The translations under genes were made by a program, and so were the position numbers. DNA of 23,372 nt from a virus: positions 1 through 23,372 of IMG/VR virus record IMGVR_UViG_3300025131_000448, one strand, 5' to 3'. Below are positions 7,346 through 14,289 of the stretch, piece after piece. Positions within the stretch are counted from its first letter, which is position 1; every line of letters starts with the position of its first letter. Below the pieces are notes generated by a model that saw only the letters and a program-made list of their open reading frames with translations, searched no databases and was not told the DNA's origin.

Positions 7346-8422
7346 ATGGCACGCAGAAAAAATGTAAAAAGAATAGATCCGAGATACTTCTTGCACGAGA
7401 CAGTCAATCGTGATATAAACACGGGCGAAGCTCTAGAGGAAGAGAGACAAGCTCCGGTCACTCATTGGATCGCCGGACCCGGCGGACTAGTAGATCAGCA
7501 CGGCGACGTATTTGTTAAACACGGGACACCCTTTGCCGCCCAAAGATCTCCCACCCAACCCGGCATGATGAAAATAGGCGTGAGAATCGGCACTGGCACA
7601 GAGCAATGGTTTAGTGAACGCCCCGTACCCTACGAGGATGTCCAGAAACATTCATCAAACTCAAACTACAATCCACCCCGCCCGGGCCCAGAGCATCGCC
7701 CTCGAAGCGGTTGGAATGAGACGGTGAATCGTAATGATGATGGTTCGGCGCTTGAGGAGTCGGGCGCCGAGATCAACGCGGCATTTGGTGGACCAATTAA
7801 TCTTCGTCTTCCGCAGACGCTGATCGACCGAGTCAAAGAGCTGATGGCGCTCCCTCCGGGCCACCCACACTCGATCACTCCAGAAACCGGACCCACCATC
7901 GTTGTTCAGATCAACAATGCGCTGCAAAAAGCCGATGAGGCCGAGCGCGCCGAACTTCATGCGCTGAAGAAGGAGCTGATAGATAGCGGAGCAGTAAAAC
8001 AGAGCCGCGGACAGGAGGACCGAGAAGCCCATCGACATCGCCGCGCCGTGAATATGGGCGCGCCGCTTGAGGAAGGGGAAGGGGATCTTGATCCGGAGTC
8101 TCTGATCAACAAGACAAAAGAAATCTTAGACTCGGGAGCAGAACTCAGTCTAGACCAAATTCACAACCTCCGTAAGCCCATCAACCGCCTACAAAGGCGA
8201 TTGTATGACGCCGGGAAGAGAGCAGAAAGTTCGAAGCAGTACCAACAGACCGCAGCTCTTCTCCGCGCTCTCGACAAAGCTCAAAAGGCATCCGAACCAG
8301 TGAAGATCTGGACGGGCGACGGCGACGGTGATCCGTACGCCGCTGATCATGAAGAGCGCGGCCAGCGCGCCAAAGCCAACTGGGACAGGGAAATGCACCA
8401 ACGCGGCGGCTTCAAAAGATAA
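7346..8422 (+). CDS. Triplicated LEE-module protein upstream of the prohead protease
   Basis: 358 residues, hydrophilic, no membrane segments. A short module recurs three times: residues 17-32 (HETVNRDINTGEALEE), 124-138 (NETVNRNDDGSALEE) and 232-243 (RRAVNMGAPLEE). Each ends in Leu-Glu-Glu, which fits the T4 prohead protease consensus Leu/Ile-X-Glu. The segments between differ: one Gly/Pro-rich (about 36-120), one with helical LIDRVKELM and AERAELHALKKELID parts (about 150-215), and one helical and basic (about 250-320). The protease gene begins three bases downstream. I infer a prohead-core or internal head protein that may be cut into pieces; there is no recognised domain. AAAGGA at 7332-7337 is the ribosome binding site. 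Confidence 0.8.
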   Translation: MARRKNVKRIDPRYFLHETVNRDINTGEALEEERQAPVTHWIAGPGGLVDQHGDVFVKHGTPFAAQRSPTQPGMMKIGVRIGTGTEQWFSERPVPYEDVQKHSSNSNYNPPRPGPEHRPRSGWNETVNRNDDGSALEESGAEINAAFGGPINLRLPQTLIDRVKELMALPPGHPHSITPETGPTIVVQINNALQKADEAERAELHALKKELIDSGAVKQSRGQEDREAHRHRRAVNMGAPLEEGEGDLDPESLINKTKEILDSGAELSLDQIHNLRKPINRLQRRLYDAGKRAESSKQYQQTAALLRALDKAQKASEPVKIWTGDGDGDPYAADHEERGQRAKANWDREMHQRGGFKR

Positions 8423-8425
8423 ACA

Positions 8426-9046
8426 ATGCCCCAACTTCTACGAGAATACTATGAACTATGCGAAGGCGGCGTCTGTCAGGATCTACTGACGGAAGCCGAG
8501 AAGCGTTTCGTTAGCGAAGGCGGAATGATGCTGTCTGGTAAGCTGCAGGAAGCAGATTGTCAAAATGGTAATGGACGCGTGTATCCTCACTCCATTATGG
8601 AGCGAGAAGTTAAAAAGTACAAGGCTCTTGTAGATGATCACCGTGCGTTAGGAGAACTAGATCATCCTGACTCTTCTATTATTAATCTGGTTAATGTATC
8701 TCATATGGTAACAGAGGTATGGATGGATGGACCATCAGTTATGGGCAAGATTAAAGTACTTGGTACTCCCTCTGGTCAAATCCTCAAAGCCCTGGTGGAG
8801 TCCGGAGTGAAAACAGGGATCTCATCGAGAGGCATGGGGTCTGTAAGAGAACATCAGGGCAAAACGATTGTAGAAGATGACTTCCAGCTGATCTGCTTTG
8901 ATATTGTGTCAGAACCCTCGACGCCGAATGCTTTTATGGCGTTGCAAGAAAATAAACTTATGAACAAGAAAGTTGAGAAGACAAATAAGATTCTCAGCCT
9001 AATGAATGAAATATTGGAGAAACAAGATGCTTATACCTCAAAATGA
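8426..9046 (+). CDS. 21: Prohead core protease (gp21-like, peptidase family S77)
   Basis: 206 residues, similar to T4 gp21 (212). This serine protease is built into the prohead core and cuts scaffold, capsid and internal proteins after Leu/Ile-X-Glu during maturation. Visible hallmarks are GNGRVYP near residue 50, the His in GELDHPD (His80), the nucleophile region GISSRGMGS (Ser133/Ser134) and an FDIVSEPSTP segment (Asp159). An LTE at residues 21-23 could be a self-cleavage site, since gp21 removes itself from the head. The start is three bases after the preceding gene, and the end overlaps the following gene by 20 bases. Confidence is high because the His and Ser motifs and the family spacing are both present. 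Confidence 0.94.
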   Translation: MPQLLREYYELCEGGVCQDLLTEAEKRFVSEGGMMLSGKLQEADCQNGNGRVYPHSIMEREVKKYKALVDDHRALGELDHPDSSIINLVNVSHMVTEVWMDGPSVMGKIKVLGTPSGQILKALVESGVKTGISSRGMGSVREHQGKTIVEDDFQLICFDIVSEPSTPNAFMALQENKLMNKKVEKTNKILSLMNEILEKQDAYTSK

Positions 9047-9767
9047 TCTAGAGGAGATCATCAAAGAAGAAATCGAGAAAGCAATTAACGAAGGTTGGCT
9101 GGATCGAATGATCGGAAAAGGTTCTGGACTAGCTTCCCGCGCCGCCGGCGCCATGTCTGGTCTCGGCGCTAAAGCTGCCCGCGGACTAGGCGCCGACACT
9201 GCCGCCGGCGAAATGGAGGCCGCCGGCGCCGCGCGCACAGCTGATGCCCCAAATCAGGAAAAGCTGGGACTAATGAAGCAGCATGCTCGCAAGTTTAGTA
9301 TTATGTCGGCCGACATGATCAAAGATGCCAAGAAGCTAGAGCTGCTGACAGATCCCAATTTTAAGAAAGCATTAGCTGCAACCAAAGCAGTAGCAACACG
9401 TCTGAACAACATTGTGACAGCTTGGGAAAAGGCCCCCCAAGAGATGCCAGGCGCAGAATCCGGCACCGAGCAAGGAGCAGCCGACAGCGCCAACCTCATC
9501 GCCTCACTCAGCTCCGGCGACCCTGTTGTATATACTGACGCAAAAGGGAAGAAGAAGAAAGCGACCGTCGTAAAGGCTCTAGATACTAAGGACGCGCAGG
9601 GAGATCCCCAGATTCAACTGAAAGTCGGCACCGCCGTATTTGCAGTAGACCAATCAAGTATTGACCTCGACAAAGAGGTCGCGGACCGACAAGCCGCCGG
9701 TTCCCCGGCGATCCGTGAGATCCTTAAAAAGGTTATACGAGAAGAGTTAGAAAGTTTGAGTAAATAG
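9027..9767 (+). CDS. Unknown, likely head-associated protein with terminal amphipathic helices
   Basis: 246 residues from the ATG at 9027. An upstream in-frame ATG at 9006 exists, but 9027 has a GGAG ribosome binding site about eight bases before it, so it is preferred. The N-terminus has an amphipathic acidic-basic helix (LEEIIKEEIEKAINEGW). A Gly/Ala-rich flexible region follows (about residues 30-70), then a helical middle. Residues about 160-215 resemble a small beta-barrel (DPVVYTDAKGKKKKATVV, later TAVFAVDQSSIDLD). The C-terminus has another helix of the same style (IREILKKVIREELESL). It starts inside the protease gene, so it is translated with it. A structural or prohead-core role is likely by context; no family is recognised. 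Confidence 0.75.
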   Translation: MLIPQNDLEEIIKEEIEKAINEGWLDRMIGKGSGLASRAAGAMSGLGAKAARGLGADTAAGEMEAAGAARTADAPNQEKLGLMKQHARKFSIMSADMIKDAKKLELLTDPNFKKALAATKAVATRLNNIVTAWEKAPQEMPGAESGTEQGAADSANLIASLSSGDPVVYTDAKGKKKKATVVKALDTKDAQGDPQIQLKVGTAVFAVDQSSIDLDKEVADRQAAGSPAIREILKKVIREELESLSK

Positions 9768-9770
9768 AGA

Positions 9771-10220
9771 ATGAAAAAATCTGAGTTAAAGAATATTTTA
9801 AAGCCCCTTATTAAAGAATGTATAAAAGAGGCCATATTTGAAGATGGGGTCTTATCGGGGATAATAACCGAAGTGGTTCAGGGCATGAAGGTCATCCGAA
9901 CCGAAGCTCCTGCGACGATCGTCCCTAAAGTAAGTGCCGACGTCCAGCGTCTACAGCGCAATGCCTTTAGCGAGCAATCCAAAACAAAACTACAAGATCA
10001 TAAAAGTAAATTAATGGCAGCTATTGGTGGAGATTCATTTAACGGGGCTAACCTATTCGAAGGTACCACTCCGGCAATGGGTGAATCATCCATGACACAG
10101 CAAGCTGCGCCTATGTCCGGTGTAGAGCCCACCGACCGCGGAGTCGACATAAGTGGTCTATTGGGCACCGTCGGCCGAAATTGGACTGCTCATATGGGTG
10201 GCGTAAAAGAAGGAAAGTAG
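9771..10220 (+). CDS. Unknown head-region protein
   Basis: 149 residues. It opens with an amphipathic helix (KKSELKNILKPLIKECIKEA) like those at both ends of the preceding protein. It continues with a Met/Pro-rich middle (about residues 80-120, with LFEGTTPAMGESS) and ends in a Gly/Trp-containing tail (VDISGLLGTVGRNWTAHMGG). No membrane segment or enzyme motif is visible. It lies three bases after the previous gene and seven before the bS21 gene, so it is part of the protease transcription unit. I infer a small virion or assembly factor; the specific role is unknown. Confidence 0.75.
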   Translation: MKKSELKNILKPLIKECIKEAIFEDGVLSGIITEVVQGMKVIRTEAPATIVPKVSADVQRLQRNAFSEQSKTKLQDHKSKLMAAIGGDSFNGANLFEGTTPAMGESSMTQQAAPMSGVEPTDRGVDISGLLGTVGRNWTAHMGGVKEGK

Positions 10221-10227
10221 GTGTAGT

Positions 10228-10440
10228 GTGTCGACAAACGTGAGAGTGGAGCTAAGAAGGGGCGAGTCGGGCGAGCGCCTGATCCGAAGATTTATTAAAA
10301 AATGCAAAAAAGATAAGATAGTAGAACAGTATCGCGCGCGCACCGATTACTATATTAGACCAGCAGTGAAACGGAAGCTCAAGAGCGCGAGAGCACGTCG
10401 AGAAGAAAAAAAGCTTCAGAATAGAAAAAACAGAAGATGA
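10228..10440 (+). CDS. rpsU: Phage-encoded ribosomal protein bS21
   Basis: 70 residues from a GTG start (E. coli bS21 has 71). The whole protein matches the bS21 pattern: a short N-terminal strand (NVRVELRRGES), the helix LIRRFIKKCKKDKIV, the Arg/Tyr/Pro turn (RARTDYYIRPAVKRK) and a very basic C-terminal helix (SARARREEKKLQNRKNRR). bS21 binds the 30S subunit near the anti-Shine-Dalgarno end of 16S rRNA and aids initiation. Phage copies are known from aquatic phages and are thought to replace the host protein on ribosomes. It sits directly after head genes, so it is likely expressed late. The ribosome binding site is weak (AAGGA about 13 bases upstream). Confidence 0.88.
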   Translation: MSTNVRVELRRGESGERLIRRFIKKCKKDKIVEQYRARTDYYIRPAVKRKLKSARARREEKKLQNRKNRR

Positions 10441-10456
10441 AACAAATTACAGTGGT

Positions 10457-10463
10457 CTATTTA
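10457..10463 (+). promoter_or_regulatory. CTATTTA motif, candidate late promoter
   Basis: CTATTTA in the 44-base gap before the gene at 10485, ending 21 bases before its ATG, with GGAGAGGA between them. It is one of five intergenic copies in the window. The promoter role is inferred from position and repetition. Confidence 0.5.
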
Positions 10464-10484
10464 GTAAACGGAGAGGAATAAAAG

Positions 10485-10895
10485 ATGGCACAAGGAAACT
10501 ATAGTTATAAGCCAGGTTTAGGCGCAGTCGGCGCATATCAGGTTTCAGGAGTACCCTATGTAACGGGGAACGTTGACACAGCAGCCCAAACGGTTCAATT
10601 GGATTTCCCCAGAGTAACACAGTGGGTAGTGATAAGTAATGGAGCCGGCTCCGCAGTCTCCGCCTCATTTTCTGCAAACGGTATGGAAGCAAGCGAATCT
10701 AATTTTTTTGAAATCCCCGCCTCGACAATTTCACCACGACTTGAAGTCAAGGCCACACAGCTTTTTCTAAAAGGGAACGACGGAGTATCGGTGATGGCCG
10801 GCCTAACCGGTATTGATTCTGAATACATTGACAATAGTGCTGTTTCTCCCTCTGGAACTAATTGGTCTGGATCAGCCGGAGCCTTGGTGGGATAA
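10485..10895 (+). CDS. Small virion structural protein (decoration- or fibre-like)
   Basis: 136 residues, beta-rich, with few charged residues. It begins NYSYKPGLGAVGAYQVSGVP and has repeated strand-like segments (FPRVTQWVVISNGAGSAVSA, LEVKATQLFLKGNDGVSVMA) and a Gly/Ser-rich C-terminus. This composition and the placement after its own CTATTTA motif, immediately before the gp14-fibre gene, fit a surface virion protein such as a capsid decoration or fibre-associated protein. GGAGAGGA 6-13 bases upstream is a good ribosome binding site. There is no catalytic motif. The exact location in the particle is not shown by the sequence. Confidence 0.75.
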   Translation: MAQGNYSYKPGLGAVGAYQVSGVPYVTGNVDTAAQTVQLDFPRVTQWVVISNGAGSAVSASFSANGMEASESNFFEIPASTISPRLEVKATQLFLKGNDGVSVMAGLTGIDSEYIDNSAVSPSGTNWSGSAGALVG

Positions 10896-10927
10896 GGAGG
10901 AGATCCTATGCCACGGAGGGCGACTGA

Positions 10928-12556
10928 GTGTCTGATCCAAAGAACAAATGGAACCAACCCGCGGCTCCTCCTCCCCCCATGTTTCTGGGGAAGAAAGAAC
11001 GCGACCTTGTTAAGCAAGTTAATGATGAACTTGCCGAACGCGTCGTCGGACAGACCATTGCTTATTACCCAATAAGCATTGAAGATTCTAATTTTAATGA
11101 AACATATGGCGAAGCGGTAGAGAAAATTGCTCTCCCACCTGTGCGAGTTCATGCATATGTGGTTGTTGAAAACGAGCAAACAAATGATCGCTATGGTTAT
11201 GAATATCTAAGTAAACTAACAGTTAACTTTCATCGTAGGAGATTAACAGAAGATCAGAACTTGTATGTCCGCGTTGGTGACTTTATCCAATATGGCGATA
11301 TTTTTTATGAGATTGTAAAAACATATAATGATACTCGCTATTACTTTGGACAAGTAGAACACAAGTTTCAAATAAGTGCTGAGTGTGTTAGGGCCCGAGA
11401 AGGCGTCTTCCGGGTGATGCCTTCGGTCGATCGACCGGGCGAAGTCTCTCGAGACGATTCTCCTGCCGAATCCCCCGAGCCACGCGCAGCCCCCTACCCT
11501 CCGGCCGCGGCCTCTTATGTAACAGTGAATCCCGAAAGGAGGCTCCCTAACGAACGTGTTCTTGCGGCCGGATCGGGGATTACACTTACTGATGCTGGCG
11601 CAGGAGGTGATTTAACAATTAGCTCGACGGCAGAGGCCGCACAGGGAACAACAGGATCAGTTCAGTTCGGCGCAGGAGCAGGCACGTTTGCTGGCAATAC
11701 GAGCCTTACCTACTTGACTGCTAGCGATGCTCTTAACTTTACGGGTACATATAGTGTTTCCGGTGACATTACTGCTTCCTCTACAATATCGGCCAGTATA
11801 TTTTATGGTGATGGCTCGCAGCTTGATGGTATTGTAGGCTCCCCCGGGGGCTCTACTACACAGATTCAGTATAATAGTGGCGGCTCATTTGCGGGGTCTT
11901 CTAATCTTACGTTTGATGGTACAGCGCTAACAGGATCCTTCACAGGATCTTTAGGACAGTTAAATGTGCTGTCAGCGTCTTTGATAAACTTGGGACCAAC
12001 ATCAGGTTCCTTGGCAGGCACAGGAAGCTATTTAGGACTTGACGCTAGCAACAATCTGGTCTTAACGTCAGCTGCAGCAACCTCGGTTACACCAGGAGGC
12101 GCGACTACTCAGGTTCAGTATAATTTAAGCGGCGACCTTGCCGCGTCCTCCAACCTTACTTTCAACGGGACAACACTGACGGGCTCTTATACAGGATCGT
12201 TAGCTGAAATAACAACGGTCTCTTCCTCTGTACTGTCGGTGTCTCGCCAATCCTATCTATCAGGCGGCATTACTCACAAAAGAACTGCCATCTCTACCCA
12301 CTATACTGCGTCTGCTACTGACTATATTATAGGCATAACATCGGTACCACTTTCTATTGAGTTTAATGCAGCCGCCTTTAATGACGGACAGGTTGTTGTT
12401 GTTAAAGACGAGAGCGGCAACGCCACAGCTACAAGTGTAATCGCTATAAGTGGTGCCTCGACACAGACAATAGATGGCGACGATAACGTGGCCATTAGTT
12501 CTCCCTATGGATCTATACTATTATATTGTAATGGGTCGAATTGGTTTATTTACTAG
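10928..12556 (+). CDS. gp14-like neck protein fused to a fibre
   Basis: 542 residues from a GTG with GGAGGG at 10915-10920. Residues about 20-155 follow the T4 gp14 (head-completion/neck) pattern: a first helix (ERDLVKQVNDELAERVVGQT), an IAYYPISIED strand, then NFHRRRLTE, the VGDFIQYGDIFYEI block, and YYFGQVEHKFQISAECVRA. A Pro/Ala-rich linker (about 165-190) leads into a fibre. Its repeats include FYGDGSQLDGI and two copies of the type TQxQYN...SSNLTFxGTxLTGS. The last 65 residues form a terminal module (QTIDGDDNVAISSPYGSILL, ending NWFIY) also found in the next two proteins. The neck call is by family pattern. A fixed neck fibre is inferred, analogous in role to T4 fibritin whiskers. Confidence 0.75.
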   Translation: MSDPKNKWNQPAAPPPPMFLGKKERDLVKQVNDELAERVVGQTIAYYPISIEDSNFNETYGEAVEKIALPPVRVHAYVVVENEQTNDRYGYEYLSKLTVNFHRRRLTEDQNLYVRVGDFIQYGDIFYEIVKTYNDTRYYFGQVEHKFQISAECVRAREGVFRVMPSVDRPGEVSRDDSPAESPEPRAAPYPPAAASYVTVNPERRLPNERVLAAGSGITLTDAGAGGDLTISSTAEAAQGTTGSVQFGAGAGTFAGNTSLTYLTASDALNFTGTYSVSGDITASSTISASIFYGDGSQLDGIVGSPGGSTTQIQYNSGGSFAGSSNLTFDGTALTGSFTGSLGQLNVLSASLINLGPTSGSLAGTGSYLGLDASNNLVLTSAAATSVTPGGATTQVQYNLSGDLAASSNLTFNGTTLTGSYTGSLAEITTVSSSVLSVSRQSYLSGGITHKRTAISTHYTASATDYIIGITSVPLSIEFNAAAFNDGQVVVVKDESGNATATSVIAISGASTQTIDGDDNVAISSPYGSILLYCNGSNWFIY

Positions 12557-12719
12557 TATTTGTTTTATTTTGGACTTTAAAGTTCGAGGGACCTATATGG
12601 TAATAGAAAACGATTGTGGATAACTATATTTATTTACTACTCCTCCGATGAGTGTTCGCGAACATAACTTATTATTACATCACCCGTTTTGTCATTAATC
12701 TATAGGAGGATTTAAAAAA
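12557..12719. other. Longest intergenic gap, with palindromes and an A/T-rich promoter-like element
   Basis: 163 bases without a gene. It holds ACTTTAAAGT (12574-12583, palindromic), CTATATTTATTTA (12624-12636, a possible variant of the CTATTTA motif), the perfect 12-bp palindrome TGTTCGCGAACA (12653-12664) and AGGAGGA (12704-12710) as ribosome binding site for the fibre gene at 12720. The palindrome could be an operator or RNA hairpin. No T-rich terminator is seen. Confidence 0.5.
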
Positions 12720-14210
12720 ATGGCATATAAATTTCAGAAAGGGACAGCAAACCTTTCAGGATCAATTAAACTTGACTCAGGATATGATCTCCTCGCCGCC
12801 GGATCCAACGATCTCGGCACGAGCGCTGCAAACTTTGCAGTAGGTTATGTTTCTGTTCTCAGCGCTAGTACAGTAGTTTCTGGCGCATTCTTTGAAGGTA
12901 ACGCATCCAGAATGACGGGGATTGCCGCTACTGACGTTACAACAACTGGTACATCTACCAATTCGGATTTCTATCCGCTTTTCGTTGATACCGCAGCTGG
13001 TGAATCTGGAGAAACTGTTCGAGTTCACTCCACGGTTGCAATTAACCCGGGCACAGGTAAACTGTCTGCAACGTCAGTGAGTGCCTCAACAGGTACAGGT
13101 AGCTTCGGCGGCGGCATTAGTGCCGGCAACGCCGGCTTTACTGTTGGCTACACAGGCGCAGTGACTTCTACTGCCGCTATCACTGCAGGCACCTCGTTCA
13201 TCATCGGTTCTGCCGACTTGAACGAAGCCGATATGGAGAAGCTTGATGGTATTACTAACGGTACTGCCGCTGCTTCCAAGGCTGTCGTCTTGGATGCATC
13301 CAAGGACGTCGCTGGTCTCAACGATGTCTCAGCTGCTGGTTTGACTTTGTCAGATCTAGATGAAGGCGGCATTCTGTTCGCCGGCTCGTCCGGTGCGCTA
13401 AACACCTCCGTTGACAACCTCCAGTGGGCCGAAGACCGCGAAGACAACGACGGCTATCTAAGTCTGTTCGTTTCTTCTTCTGCCAGTGGTAGCGGCCAAC
13501 TCGGTGACGGGATGTTCATGCTGACGGATGCAGAAGACGATGACATCTGTTATATCAACTATGAAGGCGCCGAATTCGCAGTCAACCTCGAGGTTGACGG
13601 TACGGTTTCTGGTTCTGGCGTTCTAAGTGTCGGTGCCGGCGCAACGTTGGCTGGTGCTCTCAACCTGCAAGCTGGTGGAATCACCAATGCTGGTTCGATT
13701 GCTGGTGCAACCACAATCTCTGGTTCTGGCGCTCTAAGTGTTGGTGCCGGCGCAACGTTGGCTGGTGCTCTCAACCTGCAAGCTGGTGGAATCACCAATG
13801 CTGGTTCGATTGCTGGTGCAACCACAATCTCTGGTTCTGGCGCTCTAAGTGTTGGTGCTGGTGCAACACTTGCTGGTGCTCTTAGTCTTAACGCCGGCGT
13901 TGACTTCGGAGGTCAGAAGACATTAACTGCAAGTGTGAACCTTGATGTAGCTGGAGGGTCTGGTATCTATCACGTCCACAGTCACTATATTGTAAGCGGT
14001 TCCTCAGCTGTTGTGGTTGATTTGCCAAGCCTTGAGAACGGTGATTCCATGTGGTTTAAACGTCACCCAAGCATGACAAACGATGTTACAATCCGGCCTA
14101 GTGGGTCTACCAACTTGATTGATGGTATTAATGATCCGGTAGTGTTGGAAACGGCGGGTGCTTCTATGCAGCTAGTTGGTTCGGGTTCCCTGAACTGGTA
14201 CATCTACTAA
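12720..14210 (+). CDS. Fibre protein with 111-bp internal repeats
   Basis: 496 residues, low in charge and rich in Gly, Ala, Ser and Thr. The N-terminus (MAYKFQKGTANLSGSI) is shared with the next gene and may be an anchoring tag. The middle includes ADMEKLDGITNGTAAASKAV, a motif style common in phage tail fibres, then about two and a half copies of a 37-residue repeat (each with SVGAGATLAGALNLQAGGIT). A C-terminal module of about 75 residues (IYHVHSHYIVSGSSAVVVDL, later TNLIDGINDPVVLE, ending LNWYIY) is paralogous to those of both neighbouring fibre proteins. The repeats suggest a beta-helical shaft of variable length. It is a trimeric fibre by family habit. Whether it attaches to the tail, neck or head is not known. 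Confidence 0.85.
   Translation: MAYKFQKGTANLSGSIKLDSGYDLLAAGSNDLGTSAANFAVGYVSVLSASTVVSGAFFEGNASRMTGIAATDVTTTGTSTNSDFYPLFVDTAAGESGETVRVHSTVAINPGTGKLSATSVSASTGTGSFGGGISAGNAGFTVGYTGAVTSTAAITAGTSFIIGSADLNEADMEKLDGITNGTAAASKAVVLDASKDVAGLNDVSAAGLTLSDLDEGGILFAGSSGALNTSVDNLQWAEDREDNDGYLSLFVSSSASGSGQLGDGMFMLTDAEDDDICYINYEGAEFAVNLEVDGTVSGSGVLSVGAGATLAGALNLQAGGITNAGSIAGATTISGSGALSVGAGATLAGALNLQAGGITNAGSIAGATTISGSGALSVGAGATLAGALSLNAGVDFGGQKTLTASVNLDVAGGSGIYHVHSHYIVSGSSAVVVDLPSLENGDSMWFKRHPSMTNDVTIRPSGSTNLIDGINDPVVLETAGASMQLVGSGSLNWYIY
13608..13889 (+). repeat. 111-bp tandem repeat, 2.5 copies, in the fibre gene
   Basis: Unit 1 is 13608-13718, unit 2 is 13719-13829, and a third, diverged partial unit runs from 13830 to about 13889. 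Units 1 and 2 differ at only two bases near their starts (GTTCTAAGTGTC versus GCTCTAAGTGTT). The unit is 37 codons, so the reading frame is kept. Near identity, including synonymous positions, indicates recent duplication or homogenisation. Confidence 0.95.
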
Positions 14211-14249
14211 GATTGTGTTGAAGGCTTAATAGTCGAGTATAAAAACTTT

Positions 14250-14266
14250 AAGGGTGCACCCTTTTT
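14250..14266 (+). terminator. Hairpin with T-run after the first fibre gene
   Basis: AAGGG-TGCA-CCCTT followed by TTT: a 5-bp stem with a 4-base loop, and five consecutive T at 14262-14266. It lies 40 bases after the fibre stop and just before a CTATTTA motif and the next fibre gene. The stem is short, so termination may be partial. Confidence 0.5.
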
Positions 14267-14278
14267 GTATCTGAGGCT

Positions 14279-14285
14279 CTATTTA
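14279..14285 (+). promoter_or_regulatory. CTATTTA motif, candidate late promoter
   Basis: CTATTTA ends only four bases before the ATG at 14290, and no ribosome binding site fits between. If it is a promoter core, transcripts would be nearly leaderless; otherwise the start is served by read-through. It follows directly after the hairpin at 14250-14266. Confidence 0.4.
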
Positions 14286-14289
14286 AGAC

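Noticed and set aside
10595-11179. 194-codon open frame on the minus strand
   Set aside because: It runs across the ends of two + strand virion genes and the gap between them; the + strand products have recognisable domain patterns.
13559-13825. Minus-strand frame across the 111-bp repeats, and the repeats as a possible CRISPR array
   Set aside because: The repeats are direct, adjacent, in frame and without spacers, and encode 37-residue fibre units, so they are neither a CRISPR array nor a reverse gene.
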